Origin: Culex pipiens pallens
Taxonomy: Eukaryota; Arthropoda; Insecta; Diptera; Culicidae
Assembly: GCF_016801865.2 (NCBI RefSeq)
Contig: NC_068939.1
Location: 180,266,721-180,330,720 of the forward strand
Reading direction: 5' to 3'
Length of the DNA: 64,000 nt
The notes below the pieces were generated by a model. The model did not search any database. It saw nothing but the letters and a program-made list of their open reading frames with translations, and was not told the DNA's origin. The position numbers were made by a program, and so were the translations under genes. This document shows, one piece after another, positions 34,621 to 45,239 of this stretch (its first letter is position 1; each line of letters opens with the position of its first letter).

Positions 34621-34739
34621 AAGTTCAACTTTTCGGAACTGGTATTAAAAGGTTTTAATTTTCCATTCTGCTATTTTTGGTGAAGAAAAGTAGGCCGTTG
34701 CGTCGCTCGCTTTATTGTAATTGTCTGCTCTACAATTTT

Positions 34740-35200
34740 GAAGAACACTACACTCTTATAAAAAAATCATGTTACAAAAAACACAAAATTTTAAAATGTT
34801 TTTTTTTTGTTTTAAATGACCCTTCTGGGTTAAATTAGATTCGAAAAGAACAATAAATTTCCCTTAAAATGACATGTTCCATTTTTTTTTTTACATTTGA
34901 GTAACAGAAAATGTCAGAGTTTTAAAAACTTTTTGGTATTTTTTTCCATGAAAAATCTATTTTTTCGGAATTTTTAGTACGCCTTTGACACCAAATTTCT
35001 AACTCATCACCGTTTCAGGCTGCAAATTATTGAAAAAGACCTCTATTTTCGCACTGCAAAAATTTTTTTTTCGAGAAAATAGATTTTTTTTCAAAATAAA
35101 AAGATCTCTTCAAAAAAATATTTTTCAAAGATTTTAAACCAGGACTAACATTTTAAAAGGACGTAATATTGAATATTTGGCTGATGATATTTTTTGAAAA
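34740..35200. mobile_element. Mosaic of foldback family II arm and family I centre
   Basis: 34740-35045 matches the right-hand family II arm (CCCTTCTGGGTTAAATTAGATTCG, AAATGACATGTTCC, CTCATCACCGTTTCAGGCTG). 35090-35185 resembles the family I centre (AGGACTAACATTTTAAAAGG). It probably pairs with the opposite arm at 30828-31065. Confidence 0.6.
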
Positions 35201-36436
35201 AAATTGCTTCGTAACTGGTGGATGTTCTTAAAGTAAACTGACAAATAAATTTTGCAGTCTGGAGTTCAACTTAATTCGTCCTACCTTCCCAAAAGCCACC
35301 TCTGTTATGCATGGCCTAATTATGCCTCTCATTTCCGGCTGAATTGGCGCGTTCTCCCACCGGGACAGCACTGTTTCGAGCTTGGCATGAATAAGTAATG
35401 GTTATAATTTTGAACCAAAACACACCGACCATACAAGTTCGGTCATCTCGGGGGCGAGCCACCCCGGAATGAATCGGCCAGGTGCCGAGGGTCTTTTCCC
35501 AGCCCACTTGACCCCACTCTCCCCCTCCCCCTAACCTTTGATCTCGACCTCATCTGGTTCCCCCCTCAAATTCACTACACACTGTGTTGGCCATGAAAAA
35601 TGAATTTAGACCCTTTTTTTTGTTGCTGCTGTTGTTGGCTCTGCTTTCGAATACTAAATCATCTTCGTTCGTTCCAGGGGCTGGGTGTGTTACATTTTCA
35701 CCGTGCGGCAGCAGCTGGTGGGTGAGGTCTGAAGACTTAGGGGGCGGGGGGGACCCAAATTTACAACTTTTCTTCACGCGTTTTGTTGTGCTGATTGGAG
35801 AATTTATTGCTTTCGTATGCAAATTTTTCCTCCCCATTGTGATGGGGACTTGCGCGCGCGCGCGCCTCGTCACGCTGTTCCCTTTTTTTCCGGCGCTTTC
35901 CCGACATTTTCCACCCCACCAGCAGCAGCAGCAGCAGCAGAAAGAAAAACGCAATATAAATCTTTATTTTTCACTCTGTCGAAACCGTTTCCGAGTGATG
36001 AGCGGTTTGCTTGTAAAGTGGGCAAAAGGATCTTGGGAGCTTTTTTTTTTTTTTTGGCGATGCCTTTGCTTTCTTTGTAAAGGACTCGAAGTTTCTTTTC
36101 TTTATCTTGTAAAAGAGGGCAGATTTACCTCCTCTTTTGCGTTTGATTAATTGTGCTGTGTGCTGTGCGCGCGCCAAATGAGCGATCCTTTTTTGATGTT
36201 GCCTGATGGTTGGGGGAGGAGGGGAGGTGGTTTTGGCGTGACGAAATTAAGTTGCATATATTTCGTGATTTGGTTGGGGTTTTTTTTCCTGGTGGGCAGA
36301 TTTTTGTATTTTTTTTTATTTTCTGGGTAGCGTTATAAGTTGAACTAGCTTGTATTTATATTGAAGCTGATTTTTTAACTAGATTTTTTATTAGAATATT
36401 TGAACTACATTTAAAAAAAAATCATGATAATATTAT
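35201..36436. other. G+C-richer single-copy block with CAG and CG microsatellites
   Basis: Contains GTTGCTGCTGTTGTTGG near 35620, a (CAG)n tract at about 35921-35940 and a (CG)n tract at about 35851-35863. Overlapping open frames at 35550-36177 occur on both strands. The plus-strand one begins with a hydrophobic stretch, but it runs through microsatellites and no domain is recognised. No gene is called. Confidence 0.45.
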
Positions 36437-36440
36437 ATTT

Positions 36441-37786
36441 GGGTAATTCTCTACCAACTCACACGAAATCGGGAAAAGTTGCCCCGACCCCTCTTCGATT
36501 TGCGTGAAACTTTGTCCTAAGGGGTAACTTTTGTCCCTGATCACGAATCCGAGGTCCGTTTTTTGATATATCGTGACGGAGGGGCTGTACGACCCCTTCC
36601 ATTTTTGAACATGCGAAAAAAGAGGTGTTTTTCAATAATTTGCAGCCTGAAACGGTGATGAGATAGAAATTTTGTGTCAAGAACTTTTATGTAAAATAAT
36701 ATGCCCGATTTGATGGCGTACTCAGAATTCCGAAAAACATATTTTTCATCGAAAAAACACTAAAAACGTTTTAAAAATTCTCCCATTTTCGTTACTCGAC
36801 TGTAAAATATTTTGGAACATGTCATTTTATGGGAAATTTAATGTTCTTTTCGAATCTACATTGGCCCAGAAGGGTCATTTTTCATTTAAAACAAAAAATT
36901 TCATTTTAAAATTTTGTGTTTTTTCTAACTTTGCAGGGATATTTTTTAGAGGATAACAATGTTATACAAAGTTGTAGAACAGACAATTACAAAAATTTTG
37001 ATATATAGACATAAGGGGTTTGCTTATAAACATCACGATTTATCGCGATTTTACGAAAAAAAGTTTTGAAAAAGTTACTTTTTGCGTTTCTCTTTGTTTT
37101 GTCGTTCGTGTCTGTCGCGAGTGACCATGAACGGCCATGATCGATGACGACCAACTTTTAAAAAACTTTTTTTCGTAAAATCGCGATAAATCGTGATGTT
37201 TATCAGCAAACCCCTTATGTCTATATATCAAAATTTTTGTAATTGTCTGTTCTACAATTTTGTAGAACATTGTTACACTCTAAAAAATATCCCTGCAAAG
37301 TTAGAAAAAACACAAAATTTTAAAATGTAAAATTTTGTTTTAAGTGAAAAAATGACCCTTCTGGGCCAATAAAGATTCGAAAAGAACATTAAATTTCCCA
37401 TAAAATGACATGTTCCAAAAAATTTTACAGTCGAGTAACGGAAAATGGGAGAATTTTTAAAACTTTTTTAGTGTTTTTTTCGATGAAAAATACGTTTTTT
37501 TAGAATTCTGAGTACGCCATCAAATTGGACGTCTAATTTTACATAAAAGTCCCTTTGACACCAAATTTCTATCTCATCACCGTTTCAGGCTGTAAATTAT
37601 TGAAAAACACCTCTTTTTTTCGCATGTTCAAAAATGGAAGGGGTCGTACCGCCCCTCCGTCACGAGATATCAAAAAACGGACCTCGGATTCGTGATCAGG
37701 AACAAAAGTTACCCTTTAGGACAAAGTTTCACGCAAATCGAAGAGGGGTCGGGGCAACTGCTGTGTGAGTTGGTGAAGAATTACCC
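36441..37786. mobile_element. Foldback family II, complete copy
   Basis: A 1,346-bp palindromic element starting GGGTAATTCTCTACC and ending GAAGAATTACCC. The 4-bp TSD is ATTT (36437-36440 and 37787-37790). Arms of about 650 bp are inverted copies around a centre near 37113. Landmarks are TGCCCCGACCCCTCTTCG, GATCACGAATCCGAGGTCCG and CCTGAAACGGTGATGAG. No transposase. Confidence 0.92.
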
Positions 37787-37790
37787 ATTT

Positions 37791-38460
37791 TATTTAAATT
37801 TCGTGATTGTTCTTGTAATCTTTTACCCTTAAAACTGTTTACAAAACATTGTACATATTGATCTAAAATTCGTTTAGTTTTCGGTTCAAACACTTTCTGA
37901 ACACTTATCAAATTTTTCTTGTTGTTCAAAAATGGAACGTACAAGAATATTTTTTAAAATATTAGAATGATTTTTCAGAAGCAATAGTTTATATCACTCA
38001 CTGCCTGCTTGGTAAAATAGTACTTTTAAGCCCTAATAAATAAAAATAAAACGCAATCTTAATTTCAAAGCAGCAACAAAAATTTATGGAAATGTTTGAA
38101 CTTCAAGATCAAAATTTGAAAATGTTAGTTTTAAAATTCATTAAAATAAAAAAACACATAGTAAAAAGTAGCAAAATGTTTCAAGTCATTTTAAAAATTT
38201 CAATCAAAATATGTTTGCAATTTTGCATATTTTTTTTGTTTTTTTCTAAATATTTTTCAGGGGATCAAAAAAGGATCTTTTGCTTTAGAGTTGAGGATGG
38301 TTGAAAAACTGGTGCCAGAGAAACATTTTTTTTAAATAAATATGTTATTTTTGAAAAAAAAAGAGTTACTGTCAAGAGACTTTCTAAAATCACGCAACCA
38401 GGGCTTGCGAAATTTCGACTTTTTTTGTGATAGCTGACAGAACACTCCAATCGTCTTCAT
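37791..38460. other. AT-rich stretch, nothing recognised
   Basis: No genes or element ends recognised. Confidence 0.4.
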
Positions 38461-39032
38461 CACGACAACCTGATTTTTACATTCTGCTTTCGTTCGTTTC
38501 ACACACAAAGGAATGAGTGCTACGCAAAGTCACTCACACAATCATTGACTTCCCTCCATCGCCTAGAGAGCGGTCGTTTGACATTCTACCGAGATTCCGA
38601 TCATCTCTCCAATGATAGCAATCATATGACTCCTGTCACCACGTAGCATACACTAGGAAGAGAGAGACAAAAACGAGAGAAAGAGAAAGAGCAAGTTGTC
38701 TCGTTCGGGCGGCTGCTTGAGTGGTGCTCATTTTTCGTTCGTTTTGTCTTCGTGTTTACGTTCATCGACCGTCGCCAAGCAATGACGGTCATGATAGGCG
38801 TTGTGTGTCAGCGATCAAATATCGTTTTGGGAAATGATCGCTGACAGAAAGTTCTTTCGAATATCGAGCAGCCCCGTTCAGTGATAGATCCCTTTTCAAG
38901 CATTGGTACCAACATTACAAAAAAAAAATGCCATGACAACACTTTTTCTCGGTGCTTGGCTCTGACAGCTCCGAGAGATTAGACGTGTGTGACGTGCGCG
39001 CTAAAGGCATCGTGCCTCGAGTTGTTTGACGG
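38461..39032 (+). other. Probable 5' region of the jockey-type element
   Basis: G+C-richer than its left flank and directly upstream of the gag-like frame. Jockey-clade elements carry an internal promoter in such a 5' untranslated region, but no specific promoter motif is claimed. The left boundary is uncertain: the clearest unit change is near 38935, after a poly(A) run. No TSD matching the 3' side was found. Confidence 0.35.
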
Positions 39033-40052
39033 ATGGAGGTGGAAGAGACCTCCGAGACGGATGATTTTCAACTCATCCCCGGAAATCGGAAGCGGTAGAA
39101 GACCCCTGAGATCACCGGAGCTGTCGTCGGAGAAGGAAAAGTGGAGCAGAATGTGCTCAATAACAACAAGTTCAGCCCGCTAGCGGAAAACGAAAACAAC
39201 AACAATGCCAGCCCCGCAGGAGGAGGAGACGCCTCGGCGGTTTCACCACCCGGCCAGTCGGCAGGTAAACAAAAGCAACCGCCTTTGGTGGTGAAGAGCA
39301 CCACGGATTTTTACAAGCTCGTGGCAATAGTGGAAAGTTGTAAATTTGGTTTCAACCCGATTTACAAACTAACCCGATTTGGAACCAAGGTGACCTGCTT
39401 CTCTGTCAAAGATTTTGACAAGTTGCAAGAGCTCTTCAAGAAGAAGAAAGTGGAATTCTACTCCCACGGCGGAGCGAACGAAATCATCGGGTAGTTCTTC
39501 GTGACTTACCTGATGAACTAAAACCGGACGAGGTCAAGTACCTGCTGAAGAGGGATCTCAAGCTGGACGCGCTGGAGGTGCATGTCATCAAGCGGAAGGA
39601 AAAGTCCACCGTGGACGAAACTCATTGTACATTGTGGTCTTTCCCAAGGGATACACCAATCTGAAAAAACTCTCTGTAGTGAAAGTTGTGGCAAGCACTA
39701 TCATCCAGTGGGAGGCCTACCGGAACAAGCGGCTGAACGTGACCCAGTGCAGGAACTGTTTGCAGCTGGGCCATGGGACCAGAAACTGCCACCTCAAGGG
39801 GAGGTGCAACAACTGTGGTTGTCCCCACAAGACGGACGAGTGCAAAGTCCAAGAAGCCAAGCCGAAGCGGTGTGTCAACTGCTCCAAAGCATGCGGACTT
39901 CATCCGGAGGCGTCGAAACCGGGGAGGTGCTCTACAGTTCGGCTGAGCTGTGGGGCATTTTCTCCGAGTACATCGGCAGGTTCAAGACCTACAAGTCCCG
40001 CTTGGACCAAGTAACCCTCGTCAGTTACATGATCTCACAGTATGAAGTTTAA
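39033..40052 (+). pseudogene. Jockey-type LINE ORF1 (gag-like), decayed
   Basis: ORF1 proteins of jockey-clade non-LTR retrotransposons bind RNA and are needed for retrotransposition. The frame starts with ATG at 39033 (MEVEETSETDDF) and meets a TAG at 39096-39098. It continues in frame to 39494, where TAG follows a frame change. The next part (about 39488-39625, with RVVLRDLPDELKPDEVKYLL) is in another frame and looks like the domain before the zinc knuckles. A third frame (39625 to about 39890) carries CX2CX4HX4C (CRNCLQLGHGTRNC), CX2CX3HX4C (CNNCGCPHKTDEC) and the start of a third knuckle (CVNC). A deletion near 39890 joins it to a C-terminal segment ending LVSYMISQYEV and TAA at 40050. 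One stop, two frameshifts and one internal deletion make it non-functional. Confidence 0.85.
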
Positions 40053-40166
40053 GGAGTTGTTTTTTTTTTTTTTTTGTTATATATTAGTTATTTAACGATC
40101 CTCGGTCCCAACCTGGCCACAGCACCTAAAAGGTCCTAATAAAAATAAGTTATGAATAAAAAAAAA
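40053..40166 (+). mobile_element. 3' untranslated end of the jockey-type element
   Basis: Follows the ORF1 stop directly: a T-run, then CCTAATAAAAATAAGTTATG and a short A-tail at 40158-40166. There is no trace of ORF2 (endonuclease and reverse transcriptase) between ORF1 and this tail, so the copy is an ORF1-only derivative. Confidence 0.7.
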
Positions 40167-40789
40167 CACCTTTTCTCTAATTTTGGCACCACTGGGCAAT
40201 TTTGACATTTCAGGCGTAATGCCATCTTCGCAAAAAATCTGTGTACTTGGTTAAATGGTCCCAAAACATTGTATTTTGTTTAAAATGGTTTTAGTTTTAA
40301 AGATAAAGAAGCCATTTTTGCAATGAAAGGTTAACCCCAGAAAATATAAAATCAAAAAAGGAAAAAATAAATAAATCTGCTTGAATTTGAAGGATGACGG
40401 CAACAGAAAAAAAAAATATTTTGAAATTCGCCCCAAACATCCAAAACTGCAACATTTATGAGGTTAAGTAGAAAACGCTGATTGACATCATCTAAAAATA
40501 AAGATCAAAGCGAGCTGAATGATTACCAACCGCTTTCCGAGATACCTCCACCAAATAGCTCCCCATCCATTGCGGCACGTACTTCCGAGAACTGTTACGA
40601 AGAGCAACCAAGTTACGAAATGTGAAAATGGCAAAAAGGTTAAGAGAGTACTTCTTTCTGCAATTTGCCAGCGGAATAACTATAACTGTAATAATTACGA
40701 GGTTTTCCTTCGAGTGCTGCCACCCCCTTCTTTGATGTTATCTTGTTTCGACACAAGGAAAAGCGCTCGCGCTGGTAAGAAATCTCAGC
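40167..40789. other. AT-rich stretch, nothing recognised
   Basis: No recognised genes or repeats. Confidence 0.4.
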
Positions 40790-40791
40790 TA

Positions 40792-41008
40792 CACAGAAAA
40801 AAAATCATGGTAATATTACATCTGGGAAGGGGTACATCTTTTATGTCAGAAAAAGGTGTAATTTTACCTCTGGAAATGTGTAATTTTACCACTTTTCTGT
40901 TGTAATGTCACTTTTTCAGTCTAAATTGAGGTAAAATTACATCATAAAAGAGGTAATATTCAACCTTCCAAAATTAAAGCTTCCAAATTTACATTATTTT
41001 TTTCTGTG
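40792..41008. mobile_element. Complete TA-flanked MITE (CACAGAAAAAAA termini)
   Basis: 217 bp beginning CACAGAAAAAAAATCATGG and ending ATTATTTTTTTCTGTG. It is flanked by TA (40790-40791 and 41009-41010), typical of Tc1/mariner-type MITEs. The interior repeats GTAATNTTAC-like motifs in both orientations. No coding capacity. Confidence 0.85.
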
Positions 41009-41010
41009 TA

Positions 41011-42744
41011 ACAAGTGCAAATCAAGATGGGACCCTCGGTATAATGTCGTCTGCCGAGTGAAAGCTTTCCCCTCCCGAGTGGAAACTTTTCTCGGAAAAA
41101 CAAACTCTTCAAACGGAATTCTGCCGCCAGTCATTAATGTCATTGTTTTCTTCGGTTTGCTGAAAGGAAAATGGAATTTTCTTGTGTTTTTGAATGCTTT
41201 TTTTTGCTGCTCTCTCTCTTTCTCAAGAGGAATATTCATTATGCAAATCAGTAATGGAAGGAAAAGCTCTCCCGGTTTCGATCCTTGCAGTGCTTTCTGA
41301 GCTTTTTCTCAACCCCCTCTTCGATGACCCCCACTCGAGACTGAAAGAAAAAATAATAGAGTGGAAAACGAAACATATTATGAGAGTGGGACTCGGAGCA
41401 ACAGAGTGTCTTTCAGCTCGAATAATGATCGTCCCCTTGGCGGCGTCGGCCAGCAACGGCTTGAATTCAATTGCGTGTGTATAATTTTATTACTCAATGA
41501 TTTATTTAATGGGCAGTTTATGCCCTTTTTTTCCTGCCCCGAACGACGTTGGCCGACTAATGAAAAGCTTTTTTTTTTTATTTTGCTGCATTATGTCGAG
41601 TTGTTTTTTATTTGGTCTCGTTTTGTTTGCGTTAACGGTTTGGAATTTTTCTCAGTTAAATGTCGGTTTTTAATGGCTTGCCGGGGCATTCGTCACGTAT
41701 TTTGCGAGAATTTTTTTTAACGCGTGACAAAAAATGTGAAAAATATCGTTCTGAAAATTAATTAAAATTGTTGTGCAATGTGACTCCAACTTGCTGATTT
41801 TTTTATATAATTTTTTTGCCTGGAATTCAATCGCTCAAAATCATTGGAATTTTTCCAATTTCCACACAGGCACACCAACAAAAAGTGCTTCAATAGTTCC
41901 CAATTTATGGTCGTGACCAGCGTTGGTGGTGATCAAACGGCTGTTGAATCGTGGTTCCCACAGGGCAATCCAATGTTCGTTGACGCGTAAACCCTCAAGC
42001 TGATAGGACATCACAACACACAACACAAAACTGCCAACTGCGCAAATCGAATTGACGGTGCATGGTTTGGGGCTTGACGTAATACACAATTTACCTGGCA
42101 CAATGGGAAAATCGAACTGAAAATTGGTCATAATTCTAGTGACTTTTTGTTTGGCCTAAAACTTGTGACCAAACTCAATCCTGCTCATCCCATTGTTCCT
42201 GCCACAAAAAACCGGGGCACACCAGGTGCCATGTTCCGTTGGCCAACAATCGAGCCCAGCAATAACAAACGAGAAACAACAAAAACCCCCGTGCTAACCA
42301 AATCAATTTACCGGATTGTTGCTTCAGCGAACCGCAAAGTTTGCCCATGGCACGCCGAGAATCCCCGCGCGGGCTGTGGGCCTGGAACAACACAACACGC
42401 CCAGGTGTGACAATATTCGCGCCCCATCAAACGCCGGCTGCCAATTACATCACGATTCGCTCGCGTGGACGAATTGTGCCAATATGGATTTAATTTATTA
42501 TCCACCTCAGCCCCCCTCGGTTTTCCACCCAGCTTTTGGGGGGGTGGTTGCGGTTTCCAGTGATGTGGCTAAGCAATAATTCACCGCAGAATCGCGGTCT
42601 AAACCCACTGGAATCTAGTTTTTCCTTAATGTCGATACCAGTATGGGGCTCGTTGAACTGGAAGCAATCGTCATTAGATAAATTTGCTCAATTTAGTAAA
42701 ACAAATGCAAGAATCAAATTTCAATTTCAATGCAATCAATTAAA
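41011..42744. other. G+C-richer single-copy block, no exon recognised
   Basis: Overlapping short open frames on both strands without recognisable domains. It could be unique intergenic, intronic or regulatory DNA. Confidence 0.45.
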
Positions 42745-43410
42745 GGGGTCATCCGTAAACCACGTTGATACTTTTGTTACCTACCTACATTTCAATCACT
42801 GAAAACTAAAATAAAATTTGGTGGCATTTGATCACAAACAGCCTGGGACATGACAATGTGAAGATTACAAGTTTAAAAAAGCGTTTCACGATATGTCATC
42901 ACTACGTTGACCACATTAATTCCAAAATAATTGTTTTTTTTTATTAATAAAGAAAAAAACCACGCAAATATTCTTGAGATATCACTGAGATGTTTCCAGC
43001 AAAACACGCGTTGCAAGTTTGACACTTTATTGCTTTAAGCTTGGTCAAATCCCGAAACGTCTTGATGAAACTTTCAGAAGAAGTGGGTGACAAGTGGAAT
43101 TTCACGGGAATTTCAGGATTTGCGCCACTTTCGATTCCCGGTAAATTTCTTCGAGATGCTCATGATTTTCAATTTTCAAAATTAGTGAGTGTGAATAATT
43201 TTGCCCCAGGCAAGAACTTTCAAATTATTAAATTAAATTATTTAAAATTTGAAATATGGAGCGCATCCACCAGGTATTTTTCTTAAATTTGGTTTACACA
43301 ATTGCTTATTGAAGCACCTTATTAAAAAAATAGATTTTATCAATTTTTGTTTTCCTCAAAAGTACATTTTAACAATCTAACAGAAAAACAACAAATCCAT
43401 GGATCTAAAA
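42745..43410. other. AT-rich stretch with a degenerate repeat
   Basis: GGGGTCATCCGTAAACCACG at 42747 and a reverse-like ACGTTGACCACATTAATTCC near 42903 may be the two ends of a decayed inverted-repeat element. A related phrase (GTGACCACGTCGCTTATGGAC) is seen near 53047. Not firmly bounded. Confidence 0.35.
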
Positions 43411-43500
43411 AAGGGGTGTCCAACCTTTTGGCTCTGCGGGCCAGATCTGATTTTTTTTTCAAGCAGTGGGCCGGAACTAATGTTTGATAAAAGTTGAAAA
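43411..43500 (+). mobile_element. hAT-like end fragment (GGGGTGTCCAACC)
   Basis: GGGGTGTCCAACCTTTTGGC, followed by CTGCGGGCCAGATCTG and GTGGGCCGGAA, resembles the terminus of widespread hAT-type elements. Only one end is seen. Confidence 0.5.
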
Positions 43501-43754
43501 AATAAACTTTTTTTCCAAAATTATTGTAAATTAATTTTAGGTTCTTTTAAAGTTACTTTCAAAAATGTATTTATTTGATTCATTTTTATTTTGTATTGCT
43601 TAAAATTGTATTGTAACTGTTTTTGTCGATAGAAATTCAATACTCTGATACCATTAACTTTAAAAATAATCATTGATCGTTACAAGTTTTTTAAAGTTCA
43701 ATAATAAAAAAAATCTATGAGGCATGATAAAATTTATTGAAACGGAATTTGTAT
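43501..43754. other. AT-rich stretch, nothing recognised
   Basis: No recognised gene or repeat end. Confidence 0.35.
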
Positions 43755-45225
43755 TGAAACCTTCTCAGGCCGTTGCAAATATTTGTCAAAGTTTATGTCG
43801 CCCCGGTCTTCAAAATTATTCCGAAAATCAGGGGGCATTTTTTTTTCTTTTTTCAAAAAACATCTTAATTTTAATGGAAATAGAAGTCTAATCAACTGAG
43901 AACAATCTAAAATGCCTTTTTCTGCATTGATAATCGTATATAACATGTTTGGGCTCGTTTAAGAATATTTTGAACTTTTATGAAATTACAATGAACAGCA
44001 CCATAAAAACTTGTTTTTTCGCAAAAATAGAATTTTCGTCAATACTTAGAATTTTTGGGAATCAATGATAGCAAAACAACTGGACTAGTGCGTCCATCCC
44101 GGGAATTCCCGGGACAAAAATCCCGGGATTTTTCCAAAACCGGGAATTCCCGAATCCCGGGATTTTTTAAATTTTGTCCCGGGAATTCCCGAAATTGAAA
44201 ACAAATCAAATTTTGGTTTGGAAATTCAGATTTGGTTGTGGAATTAGATGAATAGTTGAATACTTAGTACTCGATAAGAATTTTAAAGCATTCAAATTTG
44301 TATTCGGCATGTATCAGCATTAATTTGGCTTGTTAGGGAAAATTGCTGAAAGTTTAGTTTACAGATCCGCAAAATGCCTTGCGCTTTCAATATTTTCTAT
44401 TTAATTTTATTTATTTAAAAAAGAATTGGTATTATATTTTCATATATTCATGACTTGAAACTTTAATTATTTCATCAAAAACAAGCATCTGTAGCAAATC
44501 AGGACAAAAGTAGGGAATTTAGACTGCTGTTTTAGCCATTTTTTACATAATGTTCTGATTGTTTTGATTGATTTTAGTTACAACAGGAATATTACAAAAC
44601 AAATAAGTACACCGATTTCAAAATTTATTGCTCTAAAATCTCGTGTATCTATTCAGACTGCAGTCCCAATTATCTCCAGTTGGCGGTAGTGACTTAGGGA
44701 TAATTTTTAAAATATGTTTAATATAAAACATCAAATTCTAAACTTATCTAAAGTGTTGTTGTTTTAGACAGTTTCAATGAAATTGTTTAAGCTTTTGTAG
44801 TCATGTTATATAAATAAATAAAAAAGAAATATATATAAAATTGCGGTTCATTCAAATTCCAAAGCACATCAAAGAGCGATTTTTAATGTATTTTAAGCTA
44901 TCTTAAAAATTGCTGTCCTTCTTAAGATTGAAGTGTAAATTATCACCAACTAACAGTATTGAGCTAATTGTATAATTTTAGGCTTGAAAAACATAACAAA
45001 TATAATGAAAACATAGATTTTTTTAATGTTTCAAAAATTTCCCGGGATCCCGGGAATTCCCGGGATTCCAAAAATATTTTTCCCGTTTCCCGGGAATTTC
45101 AAAACCCGGGAAAATTGGACGCCCTAAACTGGACTGGCGTATAATGCATCTTAAAGCACTTTTTTTGTTCAAATGTTGACACCGTGGTCTGTAATTTCAT
45201 TTTGCTTACTTATTAATGCACTCGA
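43755..45225 (-). mobile_element. Dispersed repeat family VI, copy 2, split by hAT
   Basis: 43755-44085 and 45127-45225 together are the reverse complement of 7600-7230 in family VI copy 1. The order of landmarks is kept, and the hAT element at 44086-45126 lies exactly between them. This proves the hAT boundaries independently of its TSD. Confidence 0.75.
44086..45126 (+). mobile_element. hAT-type family IV, complete copy 1
   Basis: 1,041 bp starting TAGTGCGTCC and ending GGACGCCCTA. The 8-bp TSD AACTGGAC (44078-44085 and 45127-45134) is exact, as made by hAT transposases. CCCGGGAATTCCCGGG palindromes cluster within about 110 bp of each end, while the interior is AT-rich. No transposase frame, so it is non-autonomous. 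It sits inside family VI copy 2. Confidence 0.92.
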
Positions 45226-45239
45226 AATTCAGTGGGTAA

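Noticed and set aside
35584..36150. 188-codon frame starting with a hydrophobic stretch (possible secreted protein)
   Set aside because: It runs through CTG, CG and CAG microsatellites, overlaps a long frame on the other strand, and shows no recognisable domain.
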